Positions 6,631 to 14,397 are shown, numbered from the stretch's first letter. The stretch: 15,343 nt of DNA from SVKR01 sp963649145 (GCA_963649145.1 CAVJGI010000048.1:1-15343), one strand, 5' to 3'. Notes: a model not told the origin generated them from the sequence alone. Made by a program: numbers and translations.

Positions 6631-7578
6631 TCAGTTGATCTCCGCCACGCGGCAGCAGGAGACAAAGTGGCGCGGCTCGACCTCCACGAGCTCCTGCGGC
6701 GCGAAGCAGCGCTCGCAGGCGTAGGGGCAGCGCGGCGCAAAGCGGCAGCCGGGCTTGGGGTTGATGGCGGAGGTGATCTCCCCCTTGAGCTGGACGCGGT
6801 GCATCGGGTGGTCCAGATCCGTGGAGGGGATGGCGCTCAGCAGCGCCTTCGTATAGGGGTGCAGCGGGCGGCGGAACAGCTCCCGCGAGGGGCTGGTCTC
6901 CACGAGCTGACCGAGGTACATAACACAGATATCATCGCTGATATGGCGCACGACGGAGAGGTCATGCGTCACGAACATATACGTGAGCCCGAATTTTTCC
7001 TGCAAGTCCATCAGCAGGTTCAGCACCTGCGCCTGAATGGAGACGTCCAATGCGCTCACCGGCTCGTCGCACATGATGAACTCCGGGCTCAGCGCGAGCG
7101 CGCGGGCGATGCCGACGCGCTGGCGGCGGCCGCCGTCCATCTCGTGGGGATAGGCAAGGCGGAGCCGCTCCTCGATGCCGACGAGCTCCATCAGGTGCTC
7201 GGTGCGCTCGTCGATCTCCCGGCGGGAGAAGCGGTGCGCCTCCTGAAGCGGCTCGCGGATGGTGTCCTGCACGCACATGCGGGGGTTCAGGCTCGAATAG
7301 GGGTCCTGAAACACGATGCTCATCTTCTCGCGAAGGCGGCGGAGCTCCTTGCCGCGGGCATAGGTGATGTCCTCGCCGTTTAGGAGCACGCGGCCGTCCG
7401 TCGCGTCCAGAAGGCGGATGATCGTGCGCCCAAGGGTGCTCTTTCCGCAGCCGGATTCGCCGACGACGCCCATCGTGCGGCCTTTCTCGATCTTCAGTGT
7501 AACATCATCGACGGCATGATTCAAGCCCGCAGCGACATTAAAATATTTTTTTAAGTGTTCAACTTCCAAAAGCGCCAT
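6631..7578 (-). CDS. Opp/Dpp-type ABC transporter ATPase (OppF-like)
   Basis: One of two ATPase subunits that drive the importer; peripheral, on the inner face of the membrane. The 315-residue protein has Walker A GESGCGKS (40-47), Q-loop Gln91, Walker B FIMCDE (167-172) and switch His205. A C-terminal oligopeptide-transporter extension carries Cys278, Cys284, Cys288 and Cys291. The signature loop reads MDGGR (147-151) rather than LSGGQ, while its partner has FSGGM. I recall DGGRRQR in clostridial OppF proteins, so it is probably a subfamily trait rather than damage. Start: ATG at 7578 lies 1 nt after the OppD stop, with GGAGGGGG 6 nt upstream, which excludes a 97-codon in-frame extension inside oppD. 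Translational coupling to oppD is likely. Confidence 0.94.
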   Translation of the reverse strand: MALLEVEHLKKYFNVAAGLNHAVDDVTLKIEKGRTMGVVGESGCGKSTLGRTIIRLLDATDGRVLLNGEDITYARGKELRRLREKMSIVFQDPYSSLNPRMCVQDTIREPLQEAHRFSRREIDERTEHLMELVGIEERLRLAYPHEMDGGRRQRVGIARALALSPEFIMCDEPVSALDVSIQAQVLNLLMDLQEKFGLTYMFVTHDLSVVRHISDDICVMYLGQLVETSPSRELFRRPLHPYTKALLSAIPSTDLDHPMHRVQLKGEITSAINPKPGCRFAPRCPYACERCFAPQELVEVEPRHFVSCCRVAEIN

Positions 7579-7579
7579 C

Positions 7580-8554
7580 TTATTCCCCCTCCTTTCCGCA
7601 GCGGCAGCAGCGGACAAAGTGGCCCGGTTCGAGCTCGACGAGCTCCGGGGCGTCCGTCTCGCAGCGCGCGCAGGTGCGCGGGCAGCGCGGGTGGAACGCG
7701 CAGCCGTCCGGCAGCGCGGTCGGGTCGGGCGGCAGACCGTGGATCGGGTGGAGCCTGCGGGATTCGTCGTCCAGCTTCGGCAGCGAGCCGAACAGTCCGA
7801 GCGTGTAAGGGTGCATCGGACGGCGGAAGAGGTCGTCCCGCGTGCCGTATTCAACGATCTTGCCTGCATAGATGACCGCGACGCGGTCGCAGGTCTCCGC
7901 CACGACGCCGAGGTCGTGGGTAATGAGGATCATGCTGGTATTGAGCCGGCGCTTTAAGTCGTTGATCATCTCCAGCACCTGCGCCTGAATGGTGACGTCG
8001 AGCGCGGTGGTCGGCTCATCCGCAAGCAGCAGCTCCGGGGAGCACGCGAGCGCCATCGCGATGACGACGCGCTGCTTCATGCCGCCGGAAAACTGGTGGG
8101 GATACTCCATATAGCGCAGCGCCGGAATGCCGACGAGCTCCAGCATCTCGATCGTGCGGGCTCTCGCCTGCTCCGGCGTGACGTCGTTATGGAGCAGCAC
8201 GACCTCGCTGATCTGGTTGCCGACCGTCATCGTCGGGTTCAGGGCGGTCATCGGGTCCTGAAAGATCATCGCGGCCTTGGCGCCGCGGATCTTCAGCATC
8301 TGCTTTTCCGGAAGCGTCAGCAGGTCCTCGCCGTCGAGCACGATGCTGCCGGCGCGGATCTTGGCGGGCGGGTCCGGCAGGATGCGCAGGATCGCCTTTG
8401 CGATCGTGGTCTTGCCCGCGCCCGTCTCGCCGACGAGACCGAGCGTTTCGCCGCGGCCGAGCGAGAGGCTGACGCCGTTCACGGCGTGGACGATCTGACC
8501 GCCGGAGGTATATTCGACCACGAGGTCGCGGATCTCAAGAAAATTCTCTGTCAT
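7580..8554 (-). CDS. Opp/Dpp-type ABC transporter ATPase (OppD-like)
   Basis: Second ATPase of the importer, pairing with the OppF-like subunit. The 324-residue protein has Walker A GETGAGKT (42-49), Q-loop Gln99, signature FSGGMKQR (155-162), Walker B LLLADE (175-180) and switch His213. Its C-terminal oligopeptide-transporter extension has Cys285, Cys291, Cys295 and Cys298, with three more cysteines at 316, 317 and 319. Such clusters bind an iron-sulfur centre in some homologues. Start: ATG at 8554, with GGAGGG about 12 nt upstream, which is long spacing; it begins 25 nt after the OppC stop. Order B-C-D-F is the usual one for this transporter family. Confidence 0.94.
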   Translation of the reverse strand: MTENFLEIRDLVVEYTSGGQIVHAVNGVSLSLGRGETLGLVGETGAGKTTIAKAILRILPDPPAKIRAGSIVLDGEDLLTLPEKQMLKIRGAKAAMIFQDPMTALNPTMTVGNQISEVVLLHNDVTPEQARARTIEMLELVGIPALRYMEYPHQFSGGMKQRVVIAMALACSPELLLADEPTTALDVTIQAQVLEMINDLKRRLNTSMILITHDLGVVAETCDRVAVIYAGKIVEYGTRDDLFRRPMHPYTLGLFGSLPKLDDESRRLHPIHGLPPDPTALPDGCAFHPRCPRTCARCETDAPELVELEPGHFVRCCRCGKEGE

Positions 8555-8579
8555 AGCTTTTCTTTGCCCTCCCCTCTCG

Positions 8580-9470
8580 TCAGTCCTTCAGGCGCGGGTC
8601 CATCGCGTCGCGAAGACCGTCGCCGAACATGTTGATGGCGAGGACGGTGATGAGAATGGCGAGTCCCGGCCAGATGATCATGTGGGGATAAGTCAGGATA
8701 TAATCCTTCGCCGCGGAGCACATGGAGCCCCACTCCGGCGAGGACTGCGGAATGCCGAGACCAATGTAGGAAAGGCTCGCCGCCTGCATGATCGTGCCGC
8801 CGATCTGACCCGTCGTGCCGACGATGGTCGGGGCGATGATGTTCGGCATCATGTGCTTATAGAGGATCTTGGCGCGCGAGCAGTTCATGGCTTTGGCAGC
8901 CTCAAGATACTCCATTTCGCGCTCTTTGAGCGCCATGGCGCGCGTGGAGCGGATGGAGCCGGGGATGCCGCCGATGGTCATGGCGAGGATGGTGTTGAAA
9001 AAGCCGTTGCCGAGCGCGGTGGAGAGCAGGATGCAGAGCAGCATGCCGGGGATCGCCATCCAGATATCGCAGATACGCATCACGATATTGTCCGTCGCGC
9101 CGCCGGCGTAGCCGACGAGACAGCCGAAGATGACGCCGAAGATCGCCGTCACGATTGAGCAGATAAGGCCGAGGGAAATGGACAGGCGTCCGCCGTAGAG
9201 GATGCGGCTGAAAATGTCGCGTCCGAGCTGGTCGCAGCCGAGGATATGGACGCTGTTCGGCGTGGCGTTTAAGGCGGAATAGTCCATATAGGTCGGCTCA
9301 AAGGGTGCGATGAGCGGCGCGCAGATGCAGGCGATGACCATGATGAGCAAAATCGCAAGACCGATCATCGGCACGGGAGAGCGCAGAAGGCGGAGGCAGA
9401 CCTGCCGGAAGAGGGATTCCTTCTTGCGCCGGACCGCCGGAGCGGCGGCAGGAGCGGTTGCGGTCGTCAT
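8580..9470 (-). CDS. Opp/Dpp-type ABC transporter permease (OppC-like)
   Basis: Integral membrane permease, 296 residues, forming the channel with the OppB-like subunit. An Ala- and Arg/Lys-rich cytosolic N-terminus of about 30 residues precedes the first helix (about 34-56). HILGCDQLGRDIFSR (75-89) is a hallmark of the family. The EAA loop that docks to the ATPase is at about 189-209 (LEAAKAMNCSRAKILYKHMMPN region). The end, FGDGLRDAMDPRLKD, is the standard DppC/OppC finish. Start and stop are coupled to oppB by a 4-nt ATGA overlap (9467-9470). GGAGG lies 12 nt before the ATG. Confidence 0.95.
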   Translation of the reverse strand: MTTATAPAAAPAVRRKKESLFRQVCLRLLRSPVPMIGLAILLIMVIACICAPLIAPFEPTYMDYSALNATPNSVHILGCDQLGRDIFSRILYGGRLSISLGLICSIVTAIFGVIFGCLVGYAGGATDNIVMRICDIWMAIPGMLLCILLSTALGNGFFNTILAMTIGGIPGSIRSTRAMALKEREMEYLEAAKAMNCSRAKILYKHMMPNIIAPTIVGTTGQIGGTIMQAASLSYIGLGIPQSSPEWGSMCSAAKDYILTYPHMIIWPGLAILITVLAINMFGDGLRDAMDPRLKD

Positions 9471-10432
9471 GCTTTCTTTGCGCCTCCCTTCTTGCTGGCA
9501 TAGCTGATATACTGCGCCTTGATGCGCGGGTCGAGAAATGCGTAAACGAGGTCGGTGACGAGCGTCACAAGCGCGGCGATGACCGCGAGGATGAGCACGC
9601 AGCTGCGCACGACCGGGTAATCGCGGCCGTTGATGCCCGTCAGCATATACTGGCCGATGCCGGGGAACGAGAACACGGACTCGATGACGACCGTTCCGCC
9701 GACGATCATGGAAAGCTGCATGCCGAGGCCGTTGATGACCGGGATGAGCGCGTTCGGCAGCATGTGCTTATAGATGACCTTCCGCTCCACGAGACCCTTG
9801 GCGCGGGCGGTGGTGACAAAGTCGGCGCGGATGGTCTCCAGCACGGCGGAGCGCGTCTGGCGCGCGTTCATCGCAATGCCGGAGAGGGAGTTTGCGAGGA
9901 TCGGCATGATCCAGCACTTCCAGCCGTCGATGCCGAAGGGCGGCAGCCAGCCGAGCTGGACGGAGAAGAGCACGACCATCATCAGCGCGAGCCAGAACTG
10001 GGGCAGCGAGACAAAGACCATAGCGAACACGAGCAGCCCCTGATCCTGAAAGCTGTTGCGGTGGATGGCGGCGGAGACGCCCATCGGAATGCCGATGATC
10101 ATATTGAGCACGAAGGAGATGAGACCGAGCGCCAGCGTGCGCGGCAGCCGGGTCGCAAATTCCTGAATGACGGGAACCTTGTAAACATAGCTCGTGCCGA
10201 AGTCGAGATGCAGGAACGTATCCGACATATAGCGGCCGAGCTGGGCGAGGAACGGGTCGTTGAGCCCCATTTTCTCGCGCAGGGAGTCGATATCCGCCTG
10301 ACTTGCGCCGCTGCCGAGGATGATCTGCGCGGGGTCGCCCTTGACGAACCACATCACGGTAAAGATCAGCATCGCGACGCAGACCGTGATGAGCACGAGC
10401 CAGAGCAGACGCTTGACGATATACCTCCACAT
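9467..10432 (-). CDS. Opp/Dpp-type ABC transporter permease (OppB-like)
   Basis: Integral membrane permease, 321 residues, partner of the OppC-like subunit. It begins with the typical MWRYIVKRLLWLVLITV helix, followed by the periplasm-side segment of the family (GDPAQIILG, MGLNDP) and helices at about 98-122, 132-160, 172-188, 233-252 and 278-300. The EAA loop (about 206-225, TTARAKGLVERKVIYKHMLPN) includes ARAKG. It ends in LDPRIK, as usual. Start: ATG at 10432 with GAGAGG 10 nt upstream. It is the second gene of the operon, separated from the binding-protein gene by 114 bp that contain a strong hairpin, so it is probably made at a lower level than the binding protein. Confidence 0.95.
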   Translation of the reverse strand: MWRYIVKRLLWLVLITVCVAMLIFTVMWFVKGDPAQIILGSGASQADIDSLREKMGLNDPFLAQLGRYMSDTFLHLDFGTSYVYKVPVIQEFATRLPRTLALGLISFVLNMIIGIPMGVSAAIHRNSFQDQGLLVFAMVFVSLPQFWLALMMVVLFSVQLGWLPPFGIDGWKCWIMPILANSLSGIAMNARQTRSAVLETIRADFVTTARAKGLVERKVIYKHMLPNALIPVINGLGMQLSMIVGGTVVIESVFSFPGIGQYMLTGINGRDYPVVRSCVLILAVIAALVTLVTDLVYAFLDPRIKAQYISYASKKGGAKKA

Positions 10433-10478
10433 AGATAGAAAACCTCTCTTTAATGAAAAGCCGGTCTTTTTTAGATGA

Positions 10479-10504
10479 GCGGCGTCATCTGGTGATGACG
10501 CCGC
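10479..10504 (-). other. Intercistronic hairpin between binding-protein and permease genes
   Basis: GCGGCGTCATC (10479-10489) pairs perfectly with GATGACGCCGC (10494-10504) around a 4-nt loop. On the minus strand no U-run follows, so it is unlikely to be a full terminator. Hairpins in this place commonly protect the 3' end of the binding-protein mRNA, so that more of it is made than of the permeases (inference). Confidence 0.65.
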
Positions 10505-10546
10505 CCGGTGTGTTTTTCAATGGAAATTTACTTTTTTGCCGATGCG

Positions 10547-12226
10547 TCAGGGAGCCGCGTAAGTGCAGGCGCCGGGGAGCATGGTGAGCTTATCGCCTTG
10601 GCAGAAGTAAGTCATATCCTCCGGCATGACGACATAGTTGTTGCCGGTGTAAAGACCCATGGTGTAGGCGTTGTCGACCGCCATCTGCCACCAGCGCTGG
10701 AGATTTTCGGAGGTGTGACCCTCCTCGGTGCAGCAGAGGTTCAGCAGATCGTCCCAATCCTTGTCGTAGACAAAGTTGGAGGTGTGGTCGCCGTCGCCGT
10801 TGTTGGCGAAGCTGAAGCCGTGCTGCCAGACGGTGACGTTGTAGTCGCCAGCCATCATGCCGACCATAAGATCCCAAGCCTTCGGGTCGGCGCTCGTGGC
10901 GTTGATGCTGGAGAAGTCGAGCGCGCTGACCTCAACGTTGATGCCGTATGCCTGAAGCTGGGCGGCGATGATGGTCGCGGGGTCGGACTTGCCGGAGATA
11001 ATGAGACGCAGCGTCTCGCCGTTATAGCTGGACTTATCGAGATACTCCTTCACGAGATCGGCGTTGACGCCGGTCTTGGTGTTGTAGTTGTCCATCGCAG
11101 CCCAGTCGACGAAGTCGTAGTCGGAGTAGTAAGAGGAAACGTAAGCCGGGAGCTTGGTCTCGGTGCCGCCCATGGCGGTGATGAGACCGTCGACATCGAC
11201 CGCGTTGTAGATCGCCATGCGGAGGTTATAGTCGGAGCAGACGCTCTCCGGGCTGTTGTTGCAGTTGAGGTAGTTGACGAACTTCATCTGGAAGGCGTAG
11301 ACATTGAAGTCCTTCTCGAACTCGCCGCCGTCGGCGAAGTCGAGCGCGCTGGTGGAGTCGAGGTTCTCGACGAGGTCGACCTTGCCGGTCTTGAGCGCGA
11401 TGACCTTCTGCGCGGATTCGGAGATGAACTCATAGACGATCTTGTTGACGTTCGCCTGAGACTCCTGACGGCGGAGTTCGTCCTTCTGCCAGTAGTCCTC
11501 GTTCTTCACGATGGTGAGCTGGGAGCCGGAATTGTAGCTCTCGAACTTGTAGGGACCGGTGCCGCACATCTCGTTTGCGAGACCGGAGGCGCTCGCCTTG
11601 TGGCTCTCCTCATTGACGATGAAGCAGCGGGCGAAGACGTTCATGAGCTGACCGAGGCCGTTCTGCTCTTTCGCGAAGGTGAAGACGACGGTGGTGTCGT
11701 CCTTGGCCTCGACGTTCTGGAGGTCGCCCCAGCCGGAGACTTCCTCGTTGTTCAGCTGGTACATATAGCTGTAAGCAACGTCGGACGCCTTGACGGGCTT
11801 GCCGTTGTGGTCGGTAATGTAGTCATAGATGTAAACGGTGTAAACGCCGGTGCCCTTTTCGTGGTCATAGCCGCCAAACTCGCCCTTGCTGGCGTCGGCG
11901 AGGAGGGCGTACATCTCGCCCTTGGAGTCGCACTCGAAGAGCATCTCATAGACCTCATAGTTGCCGGGGGTGGAGTTGCGGGTGCCCCACGGGGTCAGGG
12001 AGGTGACGACATCCGCCGCGACGTTGATCTGCTCGCGGACATAAGCGGTGTTGTCCGCCTTGTCTGCGTCGGTGATGTCCTTGGTGTTTTCCTGATTTTC
12101 CAGCTGATCCTTCACATCGGTGTTCTGCTGGCTCTGGGTCGGAGTCGGGTTCTCAGTTTTTCCGCCGCAGGCTGCCATGGCGAGCAGCATCAGAACGGCG
12201 AGCGCGAGAGCAAGAAACTTTTTCAT
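10547..12226 (-). CDS. Extracellular solute-binding lipoprotein, family 5 (OppA/DppA type)
   Basis: Captures the transported solute outside the cell and hands it to the permeases. The 559-residue precursor has a lipoprotein signal: MKK, a hydrophobic stretch to about residue 19, then LAMAAC with the lipid-modified Cys20. The -3 residue is Met, a slightly loose lipobox. A Thr/Pro/Gln/Asn-rich linker follows. Family 5 landmarks include CGTGPYKF (about 211-218), NEDYW soon after, and the ALKTGKVDL segment. It ends at YAAP. The length is usual for the family. Start: AAGGAG lies 8 nt before the ATG at 12226. It is the first gene of the operon and lies back to back with a two-component system. Family 5 proteins bind peptides, but some bind oligosaccharides, nickel or opines, so the ligand is open. 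Confidence 0.94.
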   Translation of the reverse strand: MKKFLALALAVLMLLAMAACGGKTENPTPTQSQQNTDVKDQLENQENTKDITDADKADNTAYVREQINVAADVVTSLTPWGTRNSTPGNYEVYEMLFECDSKGEMYALLADASKGEFGGYDHEKGTGVYTVYIYDYITDHNGKPVKASDVAYSYMYQLNNEEVSGWGDLQNVEAKDDTTVVFTFAKEQNGLGQLMNVFARCFIVNEESHKASASGLANEMCGTGPYKFESYNSGSQLTIVKNEDYWQKDELRRQESQANVNKIVYEFISESAQKVIALKTGKVDLVENLDSTSALDFADGGEFEKDFNVYAFQMKFVNYLNCNNSPESVCSDYNLRMAIYNAVDVDGLITAMGGTETKLPAYVSSYYSDYDFVDWAAMDNYNTKTGVNADLVKEYLDKSSYNGETLRLIISGKSDPATIIAAQLQAYGINVEVSALDFSSINATSADPKAWDLMVGMMAGDYNVTVWQHGFSFANNGDGDHTSNFVYDKDWDDLLNLCCTEEGHTSENLQRWWQMAVDNAYTMGLYTGNNYVVMPEDMTYFCQGDKLTMLPGACTYAAP

Positions 12227-12280
12227 ACCTTTTTCTCCTTCATTTTTTCAGCCGCATCTCGCTGCGGCCTTGATAAATCC

Positions 12281-12316
12281 AGCATAGCATACCGGAGATT
12301 GGAAGTTGTGACACAA
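12281..12316 (-). promoter_or_regulatory. Candidate promoter of the transporter operon
   Basis: On the minus strand, TTGTGT (12316-12311) lies 19 bp before TATGCT (12291-12286), and a second TATGCT follows at 12286-12281. The spacing is longer than ideal and the -35 is partial, but this is the best match upstream of the binding-protein gene. The -35 overlaps the dyad TTGTGACACAA (12306-12316). Confidence 0.35.
12306..12316. promoter_or_regulatory. 11-bp perfect dyad TTGTG-A-CACAA
   Basis: TTGTGACACAA is a perfect inverted repeat with a single central base. It covers the candidate -35 of the transporter operon and overlaps the left arm of the neighbouring 19-bp site. It is short enough to be chance, but it is well placed for an operator. 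Confidence 0.3.
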
Positions 12317-12331
12317 TCTTACCGCAATTGT
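12313..12331. promoter_or_regulatory. Operator-like site, copy 2
   Basis: ACAATC-TTACCGC-AATTGT is a 19-bp inverted repeat, with five perfect arm pairs and one mismatch next to the spacer. It lies between the divergent promoters of the transporter operon and the response regulator. The 20 bases 12311-12330 match 1221-1240 closely in the phosphofructokinase promoter, including an exact 12-mer. Confidence 0.45.
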
Positions 12332-12383
12332 TACGTAAATATTAAAATTATTCACAATAAACAAAAACCGCGCGGCAAACCTC

Positions 12384-12412
12384 TTGAACATTTTGCACAA
12401 TTGGTGTAGAAT
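12384..12412 (+). promoter_or_regulatory. Sigma-70-type promoter of the two-component operon
   Basis: TTGAAC (12384-12389) and TAGAAT (12407-12412) are separated by 17 bp. A start near 12419 would leave a leader of about 34 nt. The spacer begins ATTTT, as does that of the phosphofructokinase promoter, and also contains CAATTG. Confidence 0.75.
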
Positions 12413-12415
12413 TGT
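12397..12415. promoter_or_regulatory. Operator-like site, copy 3
   Basis: ACAATT-GGTGTAG-AATTGT is a perfect 6-bp-arm dyad with a 7-bp centre, overlapping the -10 box of the two-component promoter. Arm sequence and spacing match copy 2 (12313-12331). Its position suggests repression or autoregulation. Confidence 0.5.
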
Positions 12416-12452
12416 CAAGCAAATATGAAGAAACCACGGAGGTGCAGCGGCA

Positions 12453-13136
12453 ATGCCGAATCCGACCGTTCTGATCTGCGACGACAGCGAGACCGTCCAT
12501 GAGAGCCTCAGCGTCTATCTTTCCGAGGCGGGCATCGACCATGTTTCCGTCTATGACGGCGAGGCGGCGCTCGCGTATCTGGAGCGCCGCAGCGTCGATC
12601 TTGTCATTCTGGATATCATGCTGCCGAAGCTCTTCGGCACGGAGGTCTGCAAGGCGATCCGCCGCCGGAGCGACGTTCCGATCATTATCCTGTCCGCAAA
12701 GGTGGATGAGTCCGACCGCATCGTCGGGCTGGAGCTCGGCGCGGACGACTATGTGACGAAGCCCTTCTCCCCGAAGGAGGTCGTCGCCCGCGTGCGCACC
12801 GTGCTGCGCCGGGTCCAGCCCCGGCGGGAGAGCGACGAGCTGCATATCGGGCGTCTCCTCATCCGCCCGAAGGCGTATGAGGTCTATATGGATAACGCCC
12901 CCGTCAAGCTAACGCCCCGCGAATGCGAGCTGCTGACCTTCCTCGTCAGCCGCGCCGGAGAGGTCGTCTCGCGCGAGGAGATCCTCGACGCCGTGTGGGG
13001 CATCGACTATTTCGGCGACGTCCGCGCGGTGGATACGCTGCTCGCCCGGCTGCGGATGAAGGTCAAGGAGCACTGCGCCGGTGTGCGCTTTTGCAGCATC
13101 TACGGCGTGGGCTACAAGCTGGAGGAGAAGCTGTGA
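12453..13136 (+). CDS. Response regulator, OmpR/PhoB family
   Basis: DNA-binding transcription regulator activated by phosphorylation from the adjacent kinase. The 227-residue protein has a receiver domain (about 5-118) with acidic pocket Asp10/Asp11, phospho-acceptor Asp54 in LDIMLP, Ser81 and Lys103 (TKPF). A winged-helix output domain follows (about 128-225), with KLTPRECELL (152-161), the recognition-helix segment VDTLLARLRMKV (193-204) and the GVGYKL finish (218-223). Start: ATG at 12453 with GGAGGT about 9 nt upstream. It overlaps the kinase gene by 4 nt. It is transcribed away from the transporter operon, with at least two inverted repeats between them, so control of the importer and of itself is a natural guess. 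Confidence 0.96.
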   Translation: MPNPTVLICDDSETVHESLSVYLSEAGIDHVSVYDGEAALAYLERRSVDLVILDIMLPKLFGTEVCKAIRRRSDVPIIILSAKVDESDRIVGLELGADDYVTKPFSPKEVVARVRTVLRRVQPRRESDELHIGRLLIRPKAYEVYMDNAPVKLTPRECELLTFLVSRAGEVVSREEILDAVWGIDYFGDVRAVDTLLARLRMKVKEHCAGVRFCSIYGVGYKLEEKL

Positions 13137-14368
13137 AGCGCGCGGGAACGCGGCGGACCGTGGCGCTGCTGCTCGCGGCGTATATCCTTGGTATGACGCT
13201 CGGCAGCGCGATCATCTGGGCGATCCCATTTTTCAAGAACAAGCACCACATCCTCACCATCGCCGCCGACGCGAGCGAGTGCTGGCGCACCGGCAGCATT
13301 CCGGAGGGCGTGCAGCTTTACGGTATGGAGTATTTTCTCTTCGACGAGCAGGGGCGCACGGTCTTCTCCGCAAAGCAGTTCATGCTGGACGGCGAGCGCG
13401 CCATGGTCCGCGATTACCTCCCCGCCCTGCGCAAGAGCGGGACGCTGTTCCACCCAGCGATGTTCACCGTCGCGTCGAGTGACGGGACGCCGGACCACCG
13501 CGTTTTCTGCATCGTCGCGGGCGTCACGGTCACGATCGACAACGGGCGCGAATTCTGCTCCGTGCTTGTCCGCGACCTCACGGACCTTGACAGCTCCATC
13601 ATCATCTTCTGCGTCATCTACACGATGATCTTCCTCGCGGCGGGGCTCTGCTCTTACGGCATTTACCGCAAGGAGCGCGCGCTGAACGCGATGCGGCGGG
13701 ACCTTGTCGCGAACGTCAGCCACGAGCTCAAAACGCCCATCACCTGCATCAAGGCGCGCGCCGAGGTGCTCTACGACGGTCTCGTGCGCGACGAGACGGA
13801 GCGCCGGGACTACTGCCGCGCGATCTTAAAGGAGAGCAATCTGCTGGAGGACATGGTCATGGACATTCTGGAGCTCAGCCGGCTCCAGAGCGGCCGCGCC
13901 GCGATCACGAAGATTGTCACCCACGCAGACGGGGTCTTCCCCTCCGCCGTGGACCGCTACGCCATGCTCTGCGGCGACCTCGGCATCGAGCTGGACACGT
14001 CGGGGCTCGATTTAGAGTCCCTGCCCCCGCTCTATACCGACGAGGACCGCATCCGCGACCTGCTCGGCATTCTGCTTGATAACGCCGTAAAATTCGTCGG
14101 CAGGGGCGGAAAGATCTGGCTCACCTGCGTCCGCCGCGGCAATCGCGCCGTCTTCTGCGTGCGCGACAACGGACCCGGCATCGCGAAGGCGGACCAGAGC
14201 CGCATTTTCGACCGCTTTTACAAGGCGGACGTCAGCCACAACAGCCGCGGCAGCGGTCTCGGACTCGCCATCGCGGACGAGATCGTCCGCAATCTCGGCG
14301 AAAAGCTCTGGGTCGAGAGCGAGACCGGCAGCGGCGCGGCGTTTTATTTCACCGTTACCCTTGCTTAA
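13133..14368 (+). CDS. Membrane sensor histidine kinase
   Basis: Partner kinase of the upstream regulator, 411 residues. Two membrane helices (about 9-34 and 155-178) bracket an extracellular sensor of about 120 residues that I cannot assign to a family. No HAMP domain is apparent: only about 15 residues separate the second helix from the dimerisation domain. Catalytic features are complete: phospho-acceptor His197 in SHELKTP, N box LLDNAVKF (314-321) with Asn317, G1 box RDNGPGI (344-350), F box IFDRFYKAD (358-366) and G2 box GSGLGLAI (373-380). Start: GTG at 13133 with GGAGG 7 nt upstream; GTGA joins it to the regulator stop. An open frame continues upstream inside the regulator gene but has no matching start signal. 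Confidence 0.94.
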   Translation: MKRAGTRRTVALLLAAYILGMTLGSAIIWAIPFFKNKHHILTIAADASECWRTGSIPEGVQLYGMEYFLFDEQGRTVFSAKQFMLDGERAMVRDYLPALRKSGTLFHPAMFTVASSDGTPDHRVFCIVAGVTVTIDNGREFCSVLVRDLTDLDSSIIIFCVIYTMIFLAAGLCSYGIYRKERALNAMRRDLVANVSHELKTPITCIKARAEVLYDGLVRDETERRDYCRAILKESNLLEDMVMDILELSRLQSGRAAITKIVTHADGVFPSAVDRYAMLCGDLGIELDTSGLDLESLPPLYTDEDRIRDLLGILLDNAVKFVGRGGKIWLTCVRRGNRAVFCVRDNGPGIAKADQSRIFDRFYKADVSHNSRGSGLGLAIADEIVRNLGEKLWVESETGSGAAFYFTVTLA

Positions 14369-14397
14369 ATTTTTCCGAGAAAGGAACCTGATTGATT

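Noticed and set aside
5635..7383. 582-codon plus-strand frame across the membrane protein, MBL hydrolase and OppF genes
   Set aside because: It spans three well-supported genes on the other strand and their intergenic gaps, and its composition is typical of an antisense shadow.
6631..7578. OppF as a damaged ATPase because of its MDGGR signature
   Set aside because: All other catalytic motifs are intact, and I recall DGGRRQR as a recurring form in clostridial OppF proteins.
7579..7869. N-terminal extension of OppF by 97 codons
   Set aside because: The extension is an out-of-frame reading of oppD; the ATG at 7578 has a strong ribosome binding site and begins the standard domain.
10508..12409. 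633-codon open frame on the plus strand, antisense to the solute-binding protein gene
   Set aside because: It mirrors a complete family 5 binding protein, has no recognisable domain or ribosome binding site, and long antisense frames are expected in GC-rich coding DNA.
12923..13132. N-terminal extension of the histidine kinase
   Set aside because: It lies inside the response regulator gene in another frame; GTG at 13133 has GGAGG at ideal spacing and a normal GTGA coupling.
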